From an uncultured bacterium (GTDB taxonomy: Bacteria; Verrucomicrobiota; Kiritimatiellia; RFP12; UBA1067): a DNA stretch of 36,617 nucleotides. A program made the translations under genes and the position numbers. Below the pieces are notes generated by a model that was not told the DNA's origin, did not search any database, and saw only the letters and a program-made list of their open reading frames with translations. The stretch spans positions 1 to 36,617 of the forward strand of contig CAIZQW010000096.1 in the NCBI GenBank assembly GCA_903935195.1, read 5' to 3'. The stretch's first letter is position 1, and the number at the start of each line of letters is the position of its first letter. Positions 15,137 to 23,856 of the stretch are shown in pieces.

Positions 15137-17281
15137 TCAGAACGCATGCAGACGTTGCAGACTAGCCGGCAAGACAGCATCCAACAGTCCAAACAACCAC
15201 AAGATTGTCACCAACACGATGAGTATAACAATCAGAATAAGCCTGTTCCTCGCCACATTATCGTCAGCAAACGGATCGTTCAACTGACGTTCAGCATGAG
15301 CAGGCAACATTGCCTCTGTCGTAAAGATTCGCCCCAGCTTGAGCGTCAGGCGCAAATTACGGTTCACCGCCCACCCGCATGCGTTCAAGATAGGAGCCAC
15401 ATTACGCGCACGGAGCTTAAACCAGGTTAAGATCATGGAGGGGCCGGAAATAATGAGCAACAGCACAACGAGTCCCACTGCCGTCTTCCATAAGGGCATA
15501 CGGGAGAGGGCGCTGACAAACCCCGCCACAGCTGTACTGATCAAGCCTACCGCAATACCCATTGCCGCAGCGGTAGAGGCGATAGCAGCCCCCTCCGCTT
15601 TCTTCGGGGCTTCGACTGGTCCAAAGGTCGTCGTGGTCTCAATCTTCTTGGCGGCGTTCAATAACGTCGCATCCTGTTTGGCCGCCATCACCTTACGAAC
15701 TTGGGCGCCAATCATTCCTGCCATCTTGTTCCAAGGATCCCAAAAGGCCTCTTTGAGGCTAATCGAATGATCAATCACCTTGATGATCGTCGCATCCCAG
15801 TCCTTACCATCGCGATCATAAAAGATACCATTGCGCCCGACCCATAATGTCTTTGCGAAACCCGCTGTGAAGGTGGCGCAGATGGTCCGCGTCTCCTTGG
15901 TTCCCTGACGTGTCAGCGTGCAATAGGCAAGGCAGCACTTACTCGTTGAAGCCTGCCCGGCATGAGCTGTTGCATCATCAACATGAAAGCAGAGTGACGT
16001 TGCACGTGCGTCCATATAAAGGGTCCCCACTTGAAAGATGGCCGTGGCTTTTGGATCATAGAGGTGGGCCATATTTACAAAGTTTCGCAGCAAGGTGTAG
16101 AGAAAAGCGTTCAACCTAAGCACCTTTTCAACTTCGGCGATCTGTGCATTCTCCGTCGCCAATGCCGCGTCCTTGGCAATCAGCGCGTCGACGGATGCCT
16201 TCGCATCGCTCACGAGCAATGCAGAAAGACGTTGCATTCCCAAGGACTCCACCTCGGCACCTGCCTTCGAGTCAAGCCAGGCCTCATAAGGGACAAAAAC
16301 CTCTTTTATGCGCTGCCATTGCGCATCCGTGAGCTTTGTACAATCCGTTCCAAGCACGGGTACGACCACCTCCCATTCGAAAACACTCAATGCCTTAGCC
16401 CAATAGGGATTCACGTCGTCCGAGAGGGGTAACTCACGTGCAGGACCGATCGCGGAGAGAGGGAAAGATGCGATGGCGAGCAAGGACTCAGTAAGATCCT
16501 GATTTGCAAGGGCCGCAAAATTACCCTCCGCAGGATTCAATACCGCAGTAGCCCGTGCATCGAAGGCCGCGAGACGACACCGCGTAAAATAGTCATCTAA
16601 CTTCGTGCGGAGCGCACTCAACGCAGCATAAGCGCTCGCTGTCTTGTCTCCCAACGGCAGGATCACGCCATCGGCACGTTGCGCCCACTCGAGATAAGCT
16701 TTCACTGCTGCGAAAAAAGCATCCGTCTTCGTTTGATCGACACCTGGTTTACCACTGCGGTCCAATTCTGAGCCGAAGGTTGCGATGATTTCGGTGATAA
16801 CCTGTTGCGTTGAAGCATCATCGGTTGAGTCTGAGGGAACAATGCCATCGCCATTAAAACGGGTCTCGGCAAAAATCTTGGAGGTGTCTGTCACGTTCTC
16901 AAGTGATATTGTTTCCGAGGAAGACTTACCCAGATTCGAGAGGATGCGTTTGGCACTTGCCAAGAGAGCCGCGCCCTCGGGAGTCTGTTTATTGAACGCA
17001 GCAAGGCGTAATGTTTCTGAACCCTCCATAAGGGTGTCTAACGAGACAAGGCGAGCAGTGAGCCAGTGGATTGCAGCCAGTAATTCCGGAACGCGAATGC
17101 GTCCATCACCATCGGTGTCAAGTAGTTCAAGCGTTTTTTGGTCGAACCGTATCCCCTTGGTCGGACAACTTAAGACGGTCCAGAGCTTTTGATCCAATTC
17201 CTTCAACTGCGCAATATCCGCGCCGTTGCGAATAAGGACCTGATCTAACCCGCCTGTCCGATAGAATTTCCATGTGTGCAT
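15137..17281 (-). CDS. Large membrane-anchored EF-hand protein of unknown function
   Basis: The start is the ATG at 17281 (714 aa), preceded by AAGGAGGGG; the track's GTG start lies inside that ribosome-binding site. Residues 55-66 (DTDGDGRIRVPE) are a canonical 12-residue EF-hand loop. A second, weaker Asp/Asn-rich loop (FNGDGIVPSDSTDD) lies near 140. The middle is soluble and without a recognised domain. The C terminus has glycine/alanine-rich and strongly hydrophobic segments (AAAMGIAVGLISTAVAGFVS, TAVGLVVLLLIISGPSMIL, RLILIVILIVLVTILWLFG), giving about three membrane spans. No signal peptide is seen, so most of the protein is probably cytoplasmic. It follows the DUF481 gene by 24 nt and precedes a Ca2+-type ATPase, which suggests a Ca2+-linked envelope function. 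Confidence 0.6.
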   Translation of the reverse strand: MHTWKFYRTGGLDQVLIRNGADIAQLKELDQKLWTVLSCPTKGIRFDQKTLELLDTDGDGRIRVPELLAAIHWLTARLVSLDTLMEGSETLRLAAFNKQTPEGAALLASAKRILSNLGKSSSETISLENVTDTSKIFAETRFNGDGIVPSDSTDDASTQQVITEIIATFGSELDRSGKPGVDQTKTDAFFAAVKAYLEWAQRADGVILPLGDKTASAYAALSALRTKLDDYFTRCRLAAFDARATAVLNPAEGNFAALANQDLTESLLAIASFPLSAIGPARELPLSDDVNPYWAKALSVFEWEVVVPVLGTDCTKLTDAQWQRIKEVFVPYEAWLDSKAGAEVESLGMQRLSALLVSDAKASVDALIAKDAALATENAQIAEVEKVLRLNAFLYTLLRNFVNMAHLYDPKATAIFQVGTLYMDARATSLCFHVDDATAHAGQASTSKCCLAYCTLTRQGTKETRTICATFTAGFAKTLWVGRNGIFYDRDGKDWDATIIKVIDHSISLKEAFWDPWNKMAGMIGAQVRKVMAAKQDATLLNAAKKIETTTTFGPVEAPKKAEGAAIASTAAAMGIAVGLISTAVAGFVSALSRMPLWKTAVGLVVLLLIISGPSMILTWFKLRARNVAPILNACGWAVNRNLRLTLKLGRIFTTEAMLPAHAERQLNDPFADDNVARNRLILIVILIVLVTILWLFGLLDAVLPASLQRLHAF

Positions 17282-17305
17282 AAACCCCTCCTTCACGCAT
17301 GCTCG

Positions 17306-18316
17306 TTAGAATGACCAGCCGATGCCCAAGGTGTAACGCAGATCCTTTTTCTCTCTGTCATCTGAAGGTTGTGAGTTAAAAGCCAATTGTGCTTTAGCCT
17401 CCATGAAGATTCGTTCGGTCAGCTCTGCATGGAGACCCACATCGGTGTTGAGGAGAAACGCCTGGCAATCTTCGATATTGGGAATAATTTCAAAGTTATG
17501 AAATCCTTTGACAAACGCGTTGAGTGCATAATCAAAATGGTATGCAGCACGGGCAGCCATATAGTCACGCGTATCATCGGGGTTCGTATAGGCCTCATGG
17601 ACATAGGTCAAGCCTGCTTCAGTAAAGAAGTTAGCATCTGCTCGCTCAATCCATTGATAACCAAGACCTGCACCTGGAGTTAAACGCATGTCCAGATAGG
17701 CAATACGATCCTTCTCATACTTCATGTTGGCATAGCCGAAAAACTTTTTCGTGAAGAAGTAGTCGTATTTGCCCTTCAGGAACCAATTGTCCGCAATCGT
17801 ACTGTTATCCCCTGTATTGTTATCACGCTGATTGGCAAAATAGTAACCAGCCCCTAGAGATACCCGTGAATCATCAGAACGCCGCGCTGCATCAGCGCTG
17901 ACGCTGGCCGTGGAACTCTCAGTATTGCCACGAGCCAGCACTGCACCTGCGACGAGCTCACCCGTCCATTTAACTTTTTCTGGATTAATCGTCAAAATAT
18001 CCGCCAACGGGAGTGTCTGCGCTTGTTGAGTCGCTACAGGCTGAACCGTCACGGCCCCCATTGAACCTTCTGAAACCTTTTGCACAACAACGACTCCATT
18101 GGTCTGGACGATCTCGATGGGCTTGTCGGTCGAAAAGGTTTTAATCGCATCCATTTTCAGGGTGAGCGGTCCAGCCACGGTAGAATCAAAGACCATTTTC
18201 CCGCCGGCTACCGATTTGATCGTCCCCGAGAGACGGTCCCCGGACTTAAATTCAACTTGATCTCCATATACAAAAAAAGCTGTCGCACAACCAATGACTA
18301 TCCAACTATTTTTCAT
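17306..18316 (-). CDS. DUF481 family outer-membrane beta-barrel protein
   Basis: This 336-aa protein has a short hydrophobic signal segment (KNSWIVIGCATAFFVYG) and an N-terminal all-beta region similar to LSm-like host-factor domains (VEFKSGDRLSGTIKSVAGGKMVFDS). From about residue 115 there is a DUF481/YdiY-type barrel: alternating aromatic strands (WTGELVAGAVLARGNTESST, LGAGYYFANQRDNN) end in a terminal phenylalanine, GIGWSF, as expected for BAM-inserted proteins. E. coli YdiY is salt-inducible; the function is otherwise unknown. The ATG has a good AAGGAGATG ribosome-binding site. It is the first gene of a short operon with the EF-hand protein. Confidence 0.85.
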   Translation of the reverse strand: MKNSWIVIGCATAFFVYGDQVEFKSGDRLSGTIKSVAGGKMVFDSTVAGPLTLKMDAIKTFSTDKPIEIVQTNGVVVVQKVSEGSMGAVTVQPVATQQAQTLPLADILTINPEKVKWTGELVAGAVLARGNTESSTASVSADAARRSDDSRVSLGAGYYFANQRDNNTGDNSTIADNWFLKGKYDYFFTKKFFGYANMKYEKDRIAYLDMRLTPGAGLGYQWIERADANFFTEAGLTYVHEAYTNPDDTRDYMAARAAYHFDYALNAFVKGFHNFEIIPNIEDCQAFLLNTDVGLHAELTERIFMEAKAQLAFNSQPSDDREKKDLRYTLGIGWSF

Positions 18317-18356
18317 AGCGCATCTCCTTGATAAAAATCATAACCAACGTGTAGAA

Positions 18357-18385
18357 AGATTACACGCTCTCTCCAATACTTTCAA
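18357..18385 (-). promoter_or_regulatory. Putative promoter of the DUF481 operon
   Basis: On the minus strand TTGAAA (18380-18385), a 17-nt spacer and TAATCT (18357-18362). A small stem, CGTGTA-ATCTTTC-TACACG (18348-18366), overlaps the -10 and start region and could be an operator. Confidence 0.5.
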
Positions 18386-18395
18386 GAAGAATAAC

Positions 18396-18734
18396 TTACT
18401 CGTCAACGGTGAGCGAGTCCCCCACATGGAGGGAGGAGAGCGGAAGGAGGCCTGCCTCGGATTCGACAACACGACGTGCCCTCCAACCACCAGAGACCCA
18501 AAATCTTCCAGGTTGAACCTGTGGTGCAATCGCAGTGATCGTATTCTTTGAGTCTAGAAAAATGACATCAATTGCGAATCGCATGCCAAGTGTATGAATG
18601 GAGCTACAGGGATCGATGATCATTGCTGTGTCCGGGCCTAATGACTTTCGTCCCAAGAGGCCTTTCATGCGTGCGAAAAGGTTTTTGGCCACGAGCACCT
18701 GCTTCGCATAGATCAGCTGGTTATTTAAAATCAC
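18396..18734 (-). CDS. DUF192 family protein
   Basis: This 112-aa protein is a clear DUF192 member: AKNLFARMKGLLGRKSLGPDTAMII, then PCSSIHTLGMRFAIDVIFLDSKNTI, and the PGRFWV region. In this family the SIHT-GM-FPIDV motif is the hallmark; the biochemical role is unknown. Many members are exported, but this one shows no signal peptide and would be cytoplasmic. Translation begins at a GTG with AGGAG placed 6 nt upstream. It is separated from queA by a 59-nt gap that contains a TTCC-word repeat, and it is probably the last gene of the long Bat-locus transcript. Confidence 0.85.
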   Translation of the reverse strand: MILNNQLIYAKQVLVAKNLFARMKGLLGRKSLGPDTAMIIDPCSSIHTLGMRFAIDVIFLDSKNTITAIAPQVQPGRFWVSGGWRARRVVESEAGLLPLSSLHVGDSLTVDE

Positions 18735-18751
18735 AGGTGCTCCTATTCTTG

Positions 18752-18794
18752 CTTTCTTCCATTATTCCAACCTTCCACTATTCCTTTATTCCTC
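18752..18794. repeat. TTCC-word repeat (ATTATTCC / CCACTATTCC)
   Basis: CTTCCATTATTCC, CCTTCCACTATTCC and TTTATTCC follow one another in the gap between queA and the DUF192 gene. The 13-mer TTCCACTATTCCT (18773-18785) recurs exactly at 28564-28576, almost 10 kb away. Confidence 0.65.
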
Positions 18795-19879
18795 TAAAGA
18801 ATAAGCATGCAGTCGCCATAACTAAAGAATCGGTACTGCTGTCTGATCGCCTCTTGATAAGCTTTAAAAATGAGCTCGCGTCCAGCTAGTGCACTCACCA
18901 TCATGATGAGTGTGGATTGCGGGAGATGGAAATTCGTGAGCATGGCATCCACCACCTTAAAGGAGTAAGGCGGATAAATAAAGATCGAACTCGCGCCCTC
19001 AGTTGCGACAACACTTCCGTTATTCGCAGACGCCACGGTTTCCAAAGTCCGGACGGTCGTACTCCCAACTGCGACAACACGGCCCCCCTTTTCTTTGCAG
19101 TGCTGAACGGCCTCGGCAGTATCCTTTGACACTGAGTAGCGTTCAGGATCCATCTTATGGCTTTCAACTGTGTCGCACTTCACCGGCTTGAACGTCCCTG
19201 GTCCAACATGCAATGTCACGGTAGCACGTTTGATGCCCTTTGCCTCTAACGCTTCAAAGATCGCATCGTTAAAATGAAGTCCGGCAGTCGGGGCGGCAAC
19301 AGCACCCACCTCTCGGGCATAGATGGTCTGATAGCGTTCACGATCTGCTCTCTCCTTCGCGGGATCCCCTTTACGCCGGATATAAGGTGGGACTGGGGTC
19401 TGTCCAAACTGATGGAGAAGCTCCATGAGGGGGCGCTGGACATGGAAAAGAACCGTGCAGACCCCCTCCCCTGTGCGTTCAAGGATCTCGGCTTTAATCT
19501 GCCCCTCTGCAAAGTGCGCTACAAGGCCAGCGCGTACCCCACGGCCTGAACCGCTGATACAGGACCAACAGGTGGTTTCGAGAGTAGCGTATTTTTCATC
19601 TGCTCCAACAGGCAAGGGCAAAGGGTCCGTCAAGAGCAACTCAACCGCGCCTCCTGTGTCAGCCCATACCCCTTGCAGGCGGGCTGGAAAAACCTTTGTG
19701 TCATTCAGGACGAGCAGGTCCTTGGCTGTCAAATACTCGGGTAAGTCGCGCACCAGTCGATGTTCAATAGCCCTCGTCTCCCGATGGAGCACCATCATGC
19801 GAGACATCCCCCTCATCGGCAGGGGTTCCTGGGCAATCAATTCCTGAGGGAGGTCATAATAAAAGTCGGAGGTTAGCAT
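18794..19879 (-). CDS. queA: S-adenosylmethionine:tRNA ribosyltransferase-isomerase
   Basis: QueA transfers and isomerises the ribosyl moiety of SAM onto preQ1-modified tRNA to make epoxyqueuosine in GUN-anticodon tRNAs. The 361-aa length is usual for the family. Family blocks are present: SDFYYDLPQELIAQEPL at the N terminus, LLVLNDTKVFPARL, the catalytic-region signature GAVAAPTAGLHFND, TLHVGPGTFKPV, VVAVGSTTVRTLET and the C-terminal TNFHLPQSTLIMMVSALAG. The ATG follows the stop of the BatD-like/SH3 gene by 4 nt with only a weak ribosome-binding site, so it is probably coupled to the Bat locus. There is no room for a preQ1 riboswitch. No other queuosine genes are in the window. Confidence 0.95.
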   Translation of the reverse strand: MLTSDFYYDLPQELIAQEPLPMRGMSRMMVLHRETRAIEHRLVRDLPEYLTAKDLLVLNDTKVFPARLQGVWADTGGAVELLLTDPLPLPVGADEKYATLETTCWSCISGSGRGVRAGLVAHFAEGQIKAEILERTGEGVCTVLFHVQRPLMELLHQFGQTPVPPYIRRKGDPAKERADRERYQTIYAREVGAVAAPTAGLHFNDAIFEALEAKGIKRATVTLHVGPGTFKPVKCDTVESHKMDPERYSVSKDTAEAVQHCKEKGGRVVAVGSTTVRTLETVASANNGSVVATEGASSIFIYPPYSFKVVDAMLTNFHLPQSTLIMMVSALAGRELIFKAYQEAIRQQYRFFSYGDCMLIL

Positions 19880-19883
19880 ACAA

Positions 19884-21170
19884 TCACTTTAGTTGAGGGG
19901 ACGATTCGATCCAACCCCGCTGTCCGTTGGCATCAACACGCTTCCAGTGACCCGCGGTTTCCAGAGGAACAACCGTTGTGTCAGGCTGAAGCACAAAGAG
20001 GGTTTTTGCACTCGTCGAGGGTGCAAAGCGTACCATGGTTCGCTCATGGATTTCAAGCGTTTGATGGACAGAAGAGCGACGGGCATAGAAACCCAGCACC
20101 AGCCCAAGAACCGTCACAACGACGGCAAGGAGAATGCCGAAACGGGTATGCGGCCCCTTCAACTGAAAAAAGAGGAAACAGGCCAACAAGAAGCCCCCAG
20201 CAGGAATCAGCAACGGAAGATAGTCCTGCAACTCTTTATTCACCTGTTCCAGAAGAACCCCCTGCCCTGTCGCAGAAGGACTGCGCAAAACAAGCGAGCC
20301 TGTTTCAATCACGCGCACGGTCGACACAACAGACTGTGCCGATTTTTCAGTAAATCTGATTTTGAAGGGGCCTGCTTTCGTAACCTCAAAGGTCCGCGTT
20401 TCCGGGTTAAAGTAGGAGAAGCTAATCTCGCCGATCTCAACTGCGTTCGTCGCCTGCGGAATAAAGATCTGCTCCGTACGCAAGAGGGCCATCTCCCGCG
20501 TCAGCTCTTTGAGCGGATAAATCTTAAAACCTGCGGCTCTCCTAGGAACAGGGGCCATTGCGGGCCGCAAGTCCCCTTCCCCTTGGAGCGTGGTGGAGAG
20601 GGTCAATATGTCCCCGGGCTGTGCCGTTAAAGATGAGAGTTGAGCCGAGAGGGTAAATTTTCCGACTGCACCACTGAAATCACTCGGTTTACCTGCCTCC
20701 GGAACCGCTTGAATCTTAAGGATAAAGGGTTCGACTTCACACTGTACGCCTCGTGATGCGTAGGAAGAGAAGAAAGCGTTTCCTTTGCGTTCAAGAATCT
20801 GGCATTGCAGACGCGTCCTTACAAGATGGTCCCCGACCCCGGTCGCTTGTCCGACGGCCTTGAAGCGAATCACATCTACGATTGTCTTGCCATTATCCAG
20901 CTGGCGTTGAATCTTGGGAAGAGGTTCAAAACTGCCGAGGCGAAAGAGTTGCTCATTCGCCGTAAAGCTCGTAAACTGCAAATCTTGAGCCTCGCAACCT
21001 ACTGAGAGCTCAAGCTCAAAACAGAGATCAAAGGATTGGTTGACAAAAATATGTCCGGGATTTGTGAAAAATCTGGCGGTGCGAATCTCCGCAGCCCGGG
21101 CCACCAGTGAAGAGCAAAAGCAGATCAGGAGGAGCAGATAACATGGAAGACGTAAACAAAGCTGACTCAT
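19884..21170 (-). CDS. BatD-like membrane protein with C-terminal SH3 domain
   Basis: This 428-aa protein has a signal peptide (ending LVARA), then extracytoplasmic beta-sandwich modules with the BatD-like pattern AQPGDILTLSTTLQGEGDLRPAMAP and FNPETRTFEVTKAGPFKIRF. Two membrane segments follow near 325-365 (LPLLIPAGGFLLACFLFFQ, FGILLAVVVTVLGLVLGFYA). A bacterial SH3-like domain closes the protein (TMVRFAPSTSAKTLFVLQPDTTV, GHWKRVDANGQRGWIESS). BatD proteins accompany VWA proteins of the aerotolerance (Bat) locus. The start overlaps the previous stop as ATGA. It is the second BatD-like gene of the locus, and the SH3 tail suggests contact with peptidoglycan. Confidence 0.7.
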   Translation of the reverse strand: MSQLCLRLPCYLLLLICFCSSLVARAAEIRTARFFTNPGHIFVNQSFDLCFELELSVGCEAQDLQFTSFTANEQLFRLGSFEPLPKIQRQLDNGKTIVDVIRFKAVGQATGVGDHLVRTRLQCQILERKGNAFFSSYASRGVQCEVEPFILKIQAVPEAGKPSDFSGAVGKFTLSAQLSSLTAQPGDILTLSTTLQGEGDLRPAMAPVPRRAAGFKIYPLKELTREMALLRTEQIFIPQATNAVEIGEISFSYFNPETRTFEVTKAGPFKIRFTEKSAQSVVSTVRVIETGSLVLRSPSATGQGVLLEQVNKELQDYLPLLIPAGGFLLACFLFFQLKGPHTRFGILLAVVVTVLGLVLGFYARRSSVHQTLEIHERTMVRFAPSTSAKTLFVLQPDTTVVPLETAGHWKRVDANGQRGWIESSPQLK

Positions 21171-21769
21171 AAGACCTCCTGTAATACTGTAACAATAACG
21201 GAGGCTGCAAAGATCACGGTTGTCACCCCGCCCACGAACATGCCTGTCTCAGAAAGGCTCGCCAAGGTATGAATATTATGATGGCGCATCAGCAGACGCA
21301 GGAAGAGTCCGCCCCAGAAGAGTGTCCACGCTACCAAGGCAATCCAGACACGCACCTGGCAGGGCAATGAGTAGTGCCAGAAGAGTGCTGTTCTCACCCA
21401 CGGCAACTCCTTACGTTGTTGCCCGCTTTGCTTTGATAGCGCGGCCAAGAGCCCCTGCTTGATCTCGGGAGTACTTCCCACATATCGCTCAGCCCTCAAA
21501 AAAGTATTCATCGCCTTTGATGACTCTCCAGCCATGACATAGGAGGCGCCGAGATTCATCAGCAAAGGTGCGGTGACCACACCCTCTGCGACCAAGCGTT
21601 CGTAGGTTAAGGCCGCTTTCCCAAACTCTTCTGGCTTGCTCGCTGAACTCGCCTGGGCATTCGCCTGCTCCCAGAGGAACTGCCGTGTCGCATATTCGGC
21701 ATGCAAAGGGGAGACGCTCGCGAAAATTATTCCAAGCAAGAGATGTGAGAGAACATTCTTCATCCGCAT
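21167..21769 (-). CDS. BatE-like TPR membrane protein
   Basis: This 200-aa protein has a signal peptide (VLSHLLLGIIFASVSPLHA). A TPR-like region follows at about 30-110, with helices FGKAALTYERLVAEGVV and APLLMNLGASYVMAGESSKAMNTFLRAERY. Two C-terminal transmembrane helices follow (VWIALVAWTLFWGGLFL, MFVGGVTTVIFAASVIVTVL). The layout matches BatE proteins of Bat operons (TPR plus membrane anchor). It starts at the first ATG (AAGGAGG 7 nt upstream) and overlaps the end of batD by 10 nt. It overlaps the following gene by 4 nt, so all three are translationally coupled. Confidence 0.75.
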   Translation of the reverse strand: MRMKNVLSHLLLGIIFASVSPLHAEYATRQFLWEQANAQASSASKPEEFGKAALTYERLVAEGVVTAPLLMNLGASYVMAGESSKAMNTFLRAERYVGSTPEIKQGLLAALSKQSGQQRKELPWVRTALFWHYSLPCQVRVWIALVAWTLFWGGLFLRLLMRHHNIHTLASLSETGMFVGGVTTVIFAASVIVTVLQEVL

Positions 21770-23694
21770 TTCTCCACCTCCTTGTCTATTTTTTTCAGTG
21801 TTTCTGCCAATACTTTCGCGCTTTGAGCAAGGGGCTCGGAGGCATCTGGACGATACAACGACTCCTCCAGTTGAATCAACAGCGTTTGGAGCTCTTGTGC
21901 AAGCCCTTCAGAAACCCCATGGGAAATCAAGGCCACAGCCGCATCACTGGGGGTCAAAGCCATCCCTGAAACTAATCCAAGCCGTTCTGCAAGATAACAG
22001 CGTACGGCCTGGATAAAGGCTGCTGGCGTCTTTGCCTTGTGACACGCCACACGTGAACGCCGCAGGGCTCCTGATGTCCGGTTATACGTGCGAAGATTAA
22101 CAAGCAATCGCCGAAAAGGGTTACTCACCAGCACCAACAGGCATGCAAGAGGCCCCGTCACGAAGAGTAGCAACATTGTTTGTCCCGAGGGCCATAGCAT
22201 ATCATTCTTCTTGGCAAGCGGAACAACTGTCATGCCACAGGGCAAGATCTCCTGGGCCTCCTGAAGCCCCTTCTCGTCAGTCAGCGGACCGCTCGTCGTT
22301 GCAATCTGCGTGGTCGGCTTGGCTTGCAGCGGAAGGGGCTGTGTTGTCAGAATTTCGTATGCCCGACGTTCGGAGTTATAGTATCCGATCTTGATTGGGG
22401 GAAACTCCAGCGTGCCTTCACGCAGGGGACGGACCTGATAGGTAAAGCGTTTACCATTAGCCAGTGTCTCAGCTTTCACATTCTCATCATAGATTCTGAA
22501 ATCTCTCGTCAGCGCAGATTGAAGCCCCAGAACCGGCGTTCGCATATTCGAAATACTGACCCTCCCTGTGACCTCGAGCGTCAATGTGAGCGGGTCACCT
22601 ACCTTACATGTACTTGCATCCAGCGCGGCCCTCGCTTCCACATTCCGACCCACTGCGCCGATGAAGCACTCGGGGCGCCCCTCGTCCGGTGGGGGCGTCA
22701 CACGCACTGTGACCGCAGGGCCGATCGTATAGATCTCTTGCGGAATCGCCTGATGCGCTTCATTCACCCCTGTAATGATCTTTCCCTTGAAGGTCAGGGG
22801 GCCAAAAGTAAACTCCCCCTCTTTGCTGGCGACATAGTTGAGTGTCAGCGTATACTCCCTATACGATTTGCCATTGATCTGTTTACGTGCCGCCGGCAGA
22901 CGGAAGCGGATGGGACGTGGCTGAAACGGATCTCCACCTAAGAAAGCACCGAGGTTCATCGCATCTCGACTCATATAGTTATTCAGTGTAAAGCAGGGCT
23001 GGCGTCCAGTCTGGTCAATCAGCCCATTCAACAGCTGATTCAAGTCTGGCCCTTTCAATCCTGGCTCCTGCTGGCGGTTAAGCTCAAGGAAATCGACGCT
23101 CAGATTCGGAGGTAAATTACCAAAGAGCGGCTCATTCTCTTTTGCAAACGGTTCTGGCAGATCAGCCACTGCCACAGTGAGTGTCACGGTAAAAGGCTCT
23201 TCCACAAGAATAGCCGTGGAGGAGGCAGAAACTTTCGCAAGGACAGCATCTTGGCGCTCTATCCCTGTTACCTCAACGAAAACCCCTTCATTCTGATAGG
23301 TCTTCGCGCCAACCTTGACGCGGATAGGACCAGACAGGAATCGTCCCTTTTCCAACGGTTTAATCTGATAAGCGAAGATACGTCCTTGGTAGATCTCTCG
23401 CTTCACGCGCCCATTGATAACCGAAAAACTCGACCGGCTGTTACTATGGGAGCCGAGAAATTGTATCTCCGCCTTTGACAGGGAAGAAAGATCAGGGGCT
23501 GACACGCCTTGGTCAGCCCCATCCAAAATAATATTGATGTTGAAGCTCTCGCCCAGATAAATCGCCTGGCGGGAGACCTGAACATTGAGCGTCACCTCTG
23601 CAGCTAGTACGGAAGAGAATGAAAAGAAGAAAAGCAGAGAGGCAACAGCCAGTCTCTGCAAAAGCACACTGTACGTCGTACGTAGCACTTTCAT
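21760..23694 (-). CDS. batD: BatD family protein
   Basis: This 644-aa protein has a signal peptide (LLFFFSFSSVLAA) followed by BatD repeats: VTLNVQVSRQAIYLGESFNINIILDGADQGVSAPDLSSL at the start, and later FIGAVGRNVEARAALDASTCKVGDPLTLTLEVTG. A transmembrane segment follows near 500-520 (TMLLLFVTGPLACLLVLVS), then a cytoplasmic helical tail. BatD (oxygen tolerance protein family) is an extracytoplasmic beta-sandwich protein that works with the BatA/BatB VWA pair. The gap upstream, to batB-batC, is 158 nt and consists largely of AATTCG- and TGCCAACTGCC-word repeats. No strong ribosome-binding site precedes the ATG. Confidence 0.85.
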   Translation of the reverse strand: MKVLRTTYSVLLQRLAVASLLFFFSFSSVLAAEVTLNVQVSRQAIYLGESFNINIILDGADQGVSAPDLSSLSKAEIQFLGSHSNSRSSFSVINGRVKREIYQGRIFAYQIKPLEKGRFLSGPIRVKVGAKTYQNEGVFVEVTGIERQDAVLAKVSASSTAILVEEPFTVTLTVAVADLPEPFAKENEPLFGNLPPNLSVDFLELNRQQEPGLKGPDLNQLLNGLIDQTGRQPCFTLNNYMSRDAMNLGAFLGGDPFQPRPIRFRLPAARKQINGKSYREYTLTLNYVASKEGEFTFGPLTFKGKIITGVNEAHQAIPQEIYTIGPAVTVRVTPPPDEGRPECFIGAVGRNVEARAALDASTCKVGDPLTLTLEVTGRVSISNMRTPVLGLQSALTRDFRIYDENVKAETLANGKRFTYQVRPLREGTLEFPPIKIGYYNSERRAYEILTTQPLPLQAKPTTQIATTSGPLTDEKGLQEAQEILPCGMTVVPLAKKNDMLWPSGQTMLLLFVTGPLACLLVLVSNPFRRLLVNLRTYNRTSGALRRSRVACHKAKTPAAFIQAVRCYLAERLGLVSGMALTPSDAAVALISHGVSEGLAQELQTLLIQLEESLYRPDASEPLAQSAKVLAETLKKIDKEVEKCG

Positions 23695-23734
23695 CTTTTC
23701 ACTTTCATTTTTCCTACACCTTTAAAAGTTTTTC

Positions 23735-23789
23735 AACTAATTAAACGAATTTGGCTAATTGGAATTCGTTCGATTCGTTTAATTCGTTG
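23735..23789. repeat. AATTCG-word repeat
   Basis: TTAAACGAATT, GGCTAATTGGAATTCG, TTCGATTCGTTTAATTCG: overlapping, partly self-complementary AATTCG/TAATT words fill half of the gap between batB-batC and batD. The local AT content is clearly higher than in flanking genes. Confidence 0.6.
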
Positions 23790-23817
23790 ATAAAGAACTG
23801 GTTTGTTTCTTCCCGTT

Positions 23818-23856
23818 CTCCCACTGCCAACTGGTACTGCCAACTGCCACTTTTAC
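23818..23856. repeat. TGCCAACTGCC-word repeat
   Basis: ACTGCCAACTGG, TACTGCCAACTGCC and CAC lie in tandem just beyond the stop of the batB-batC gene. The 13-mer TACTGCCAACTGC (23835-23847) recurs exactly as its reverse complement at 30624-30636. Confidence 0.65.

Noticed and set aside
19880-19883. preQ1 riboswitch upstream of queA
   Set aside because: Only 4 nt separate queA from the preceding gene, leaving no room for an aptamer.
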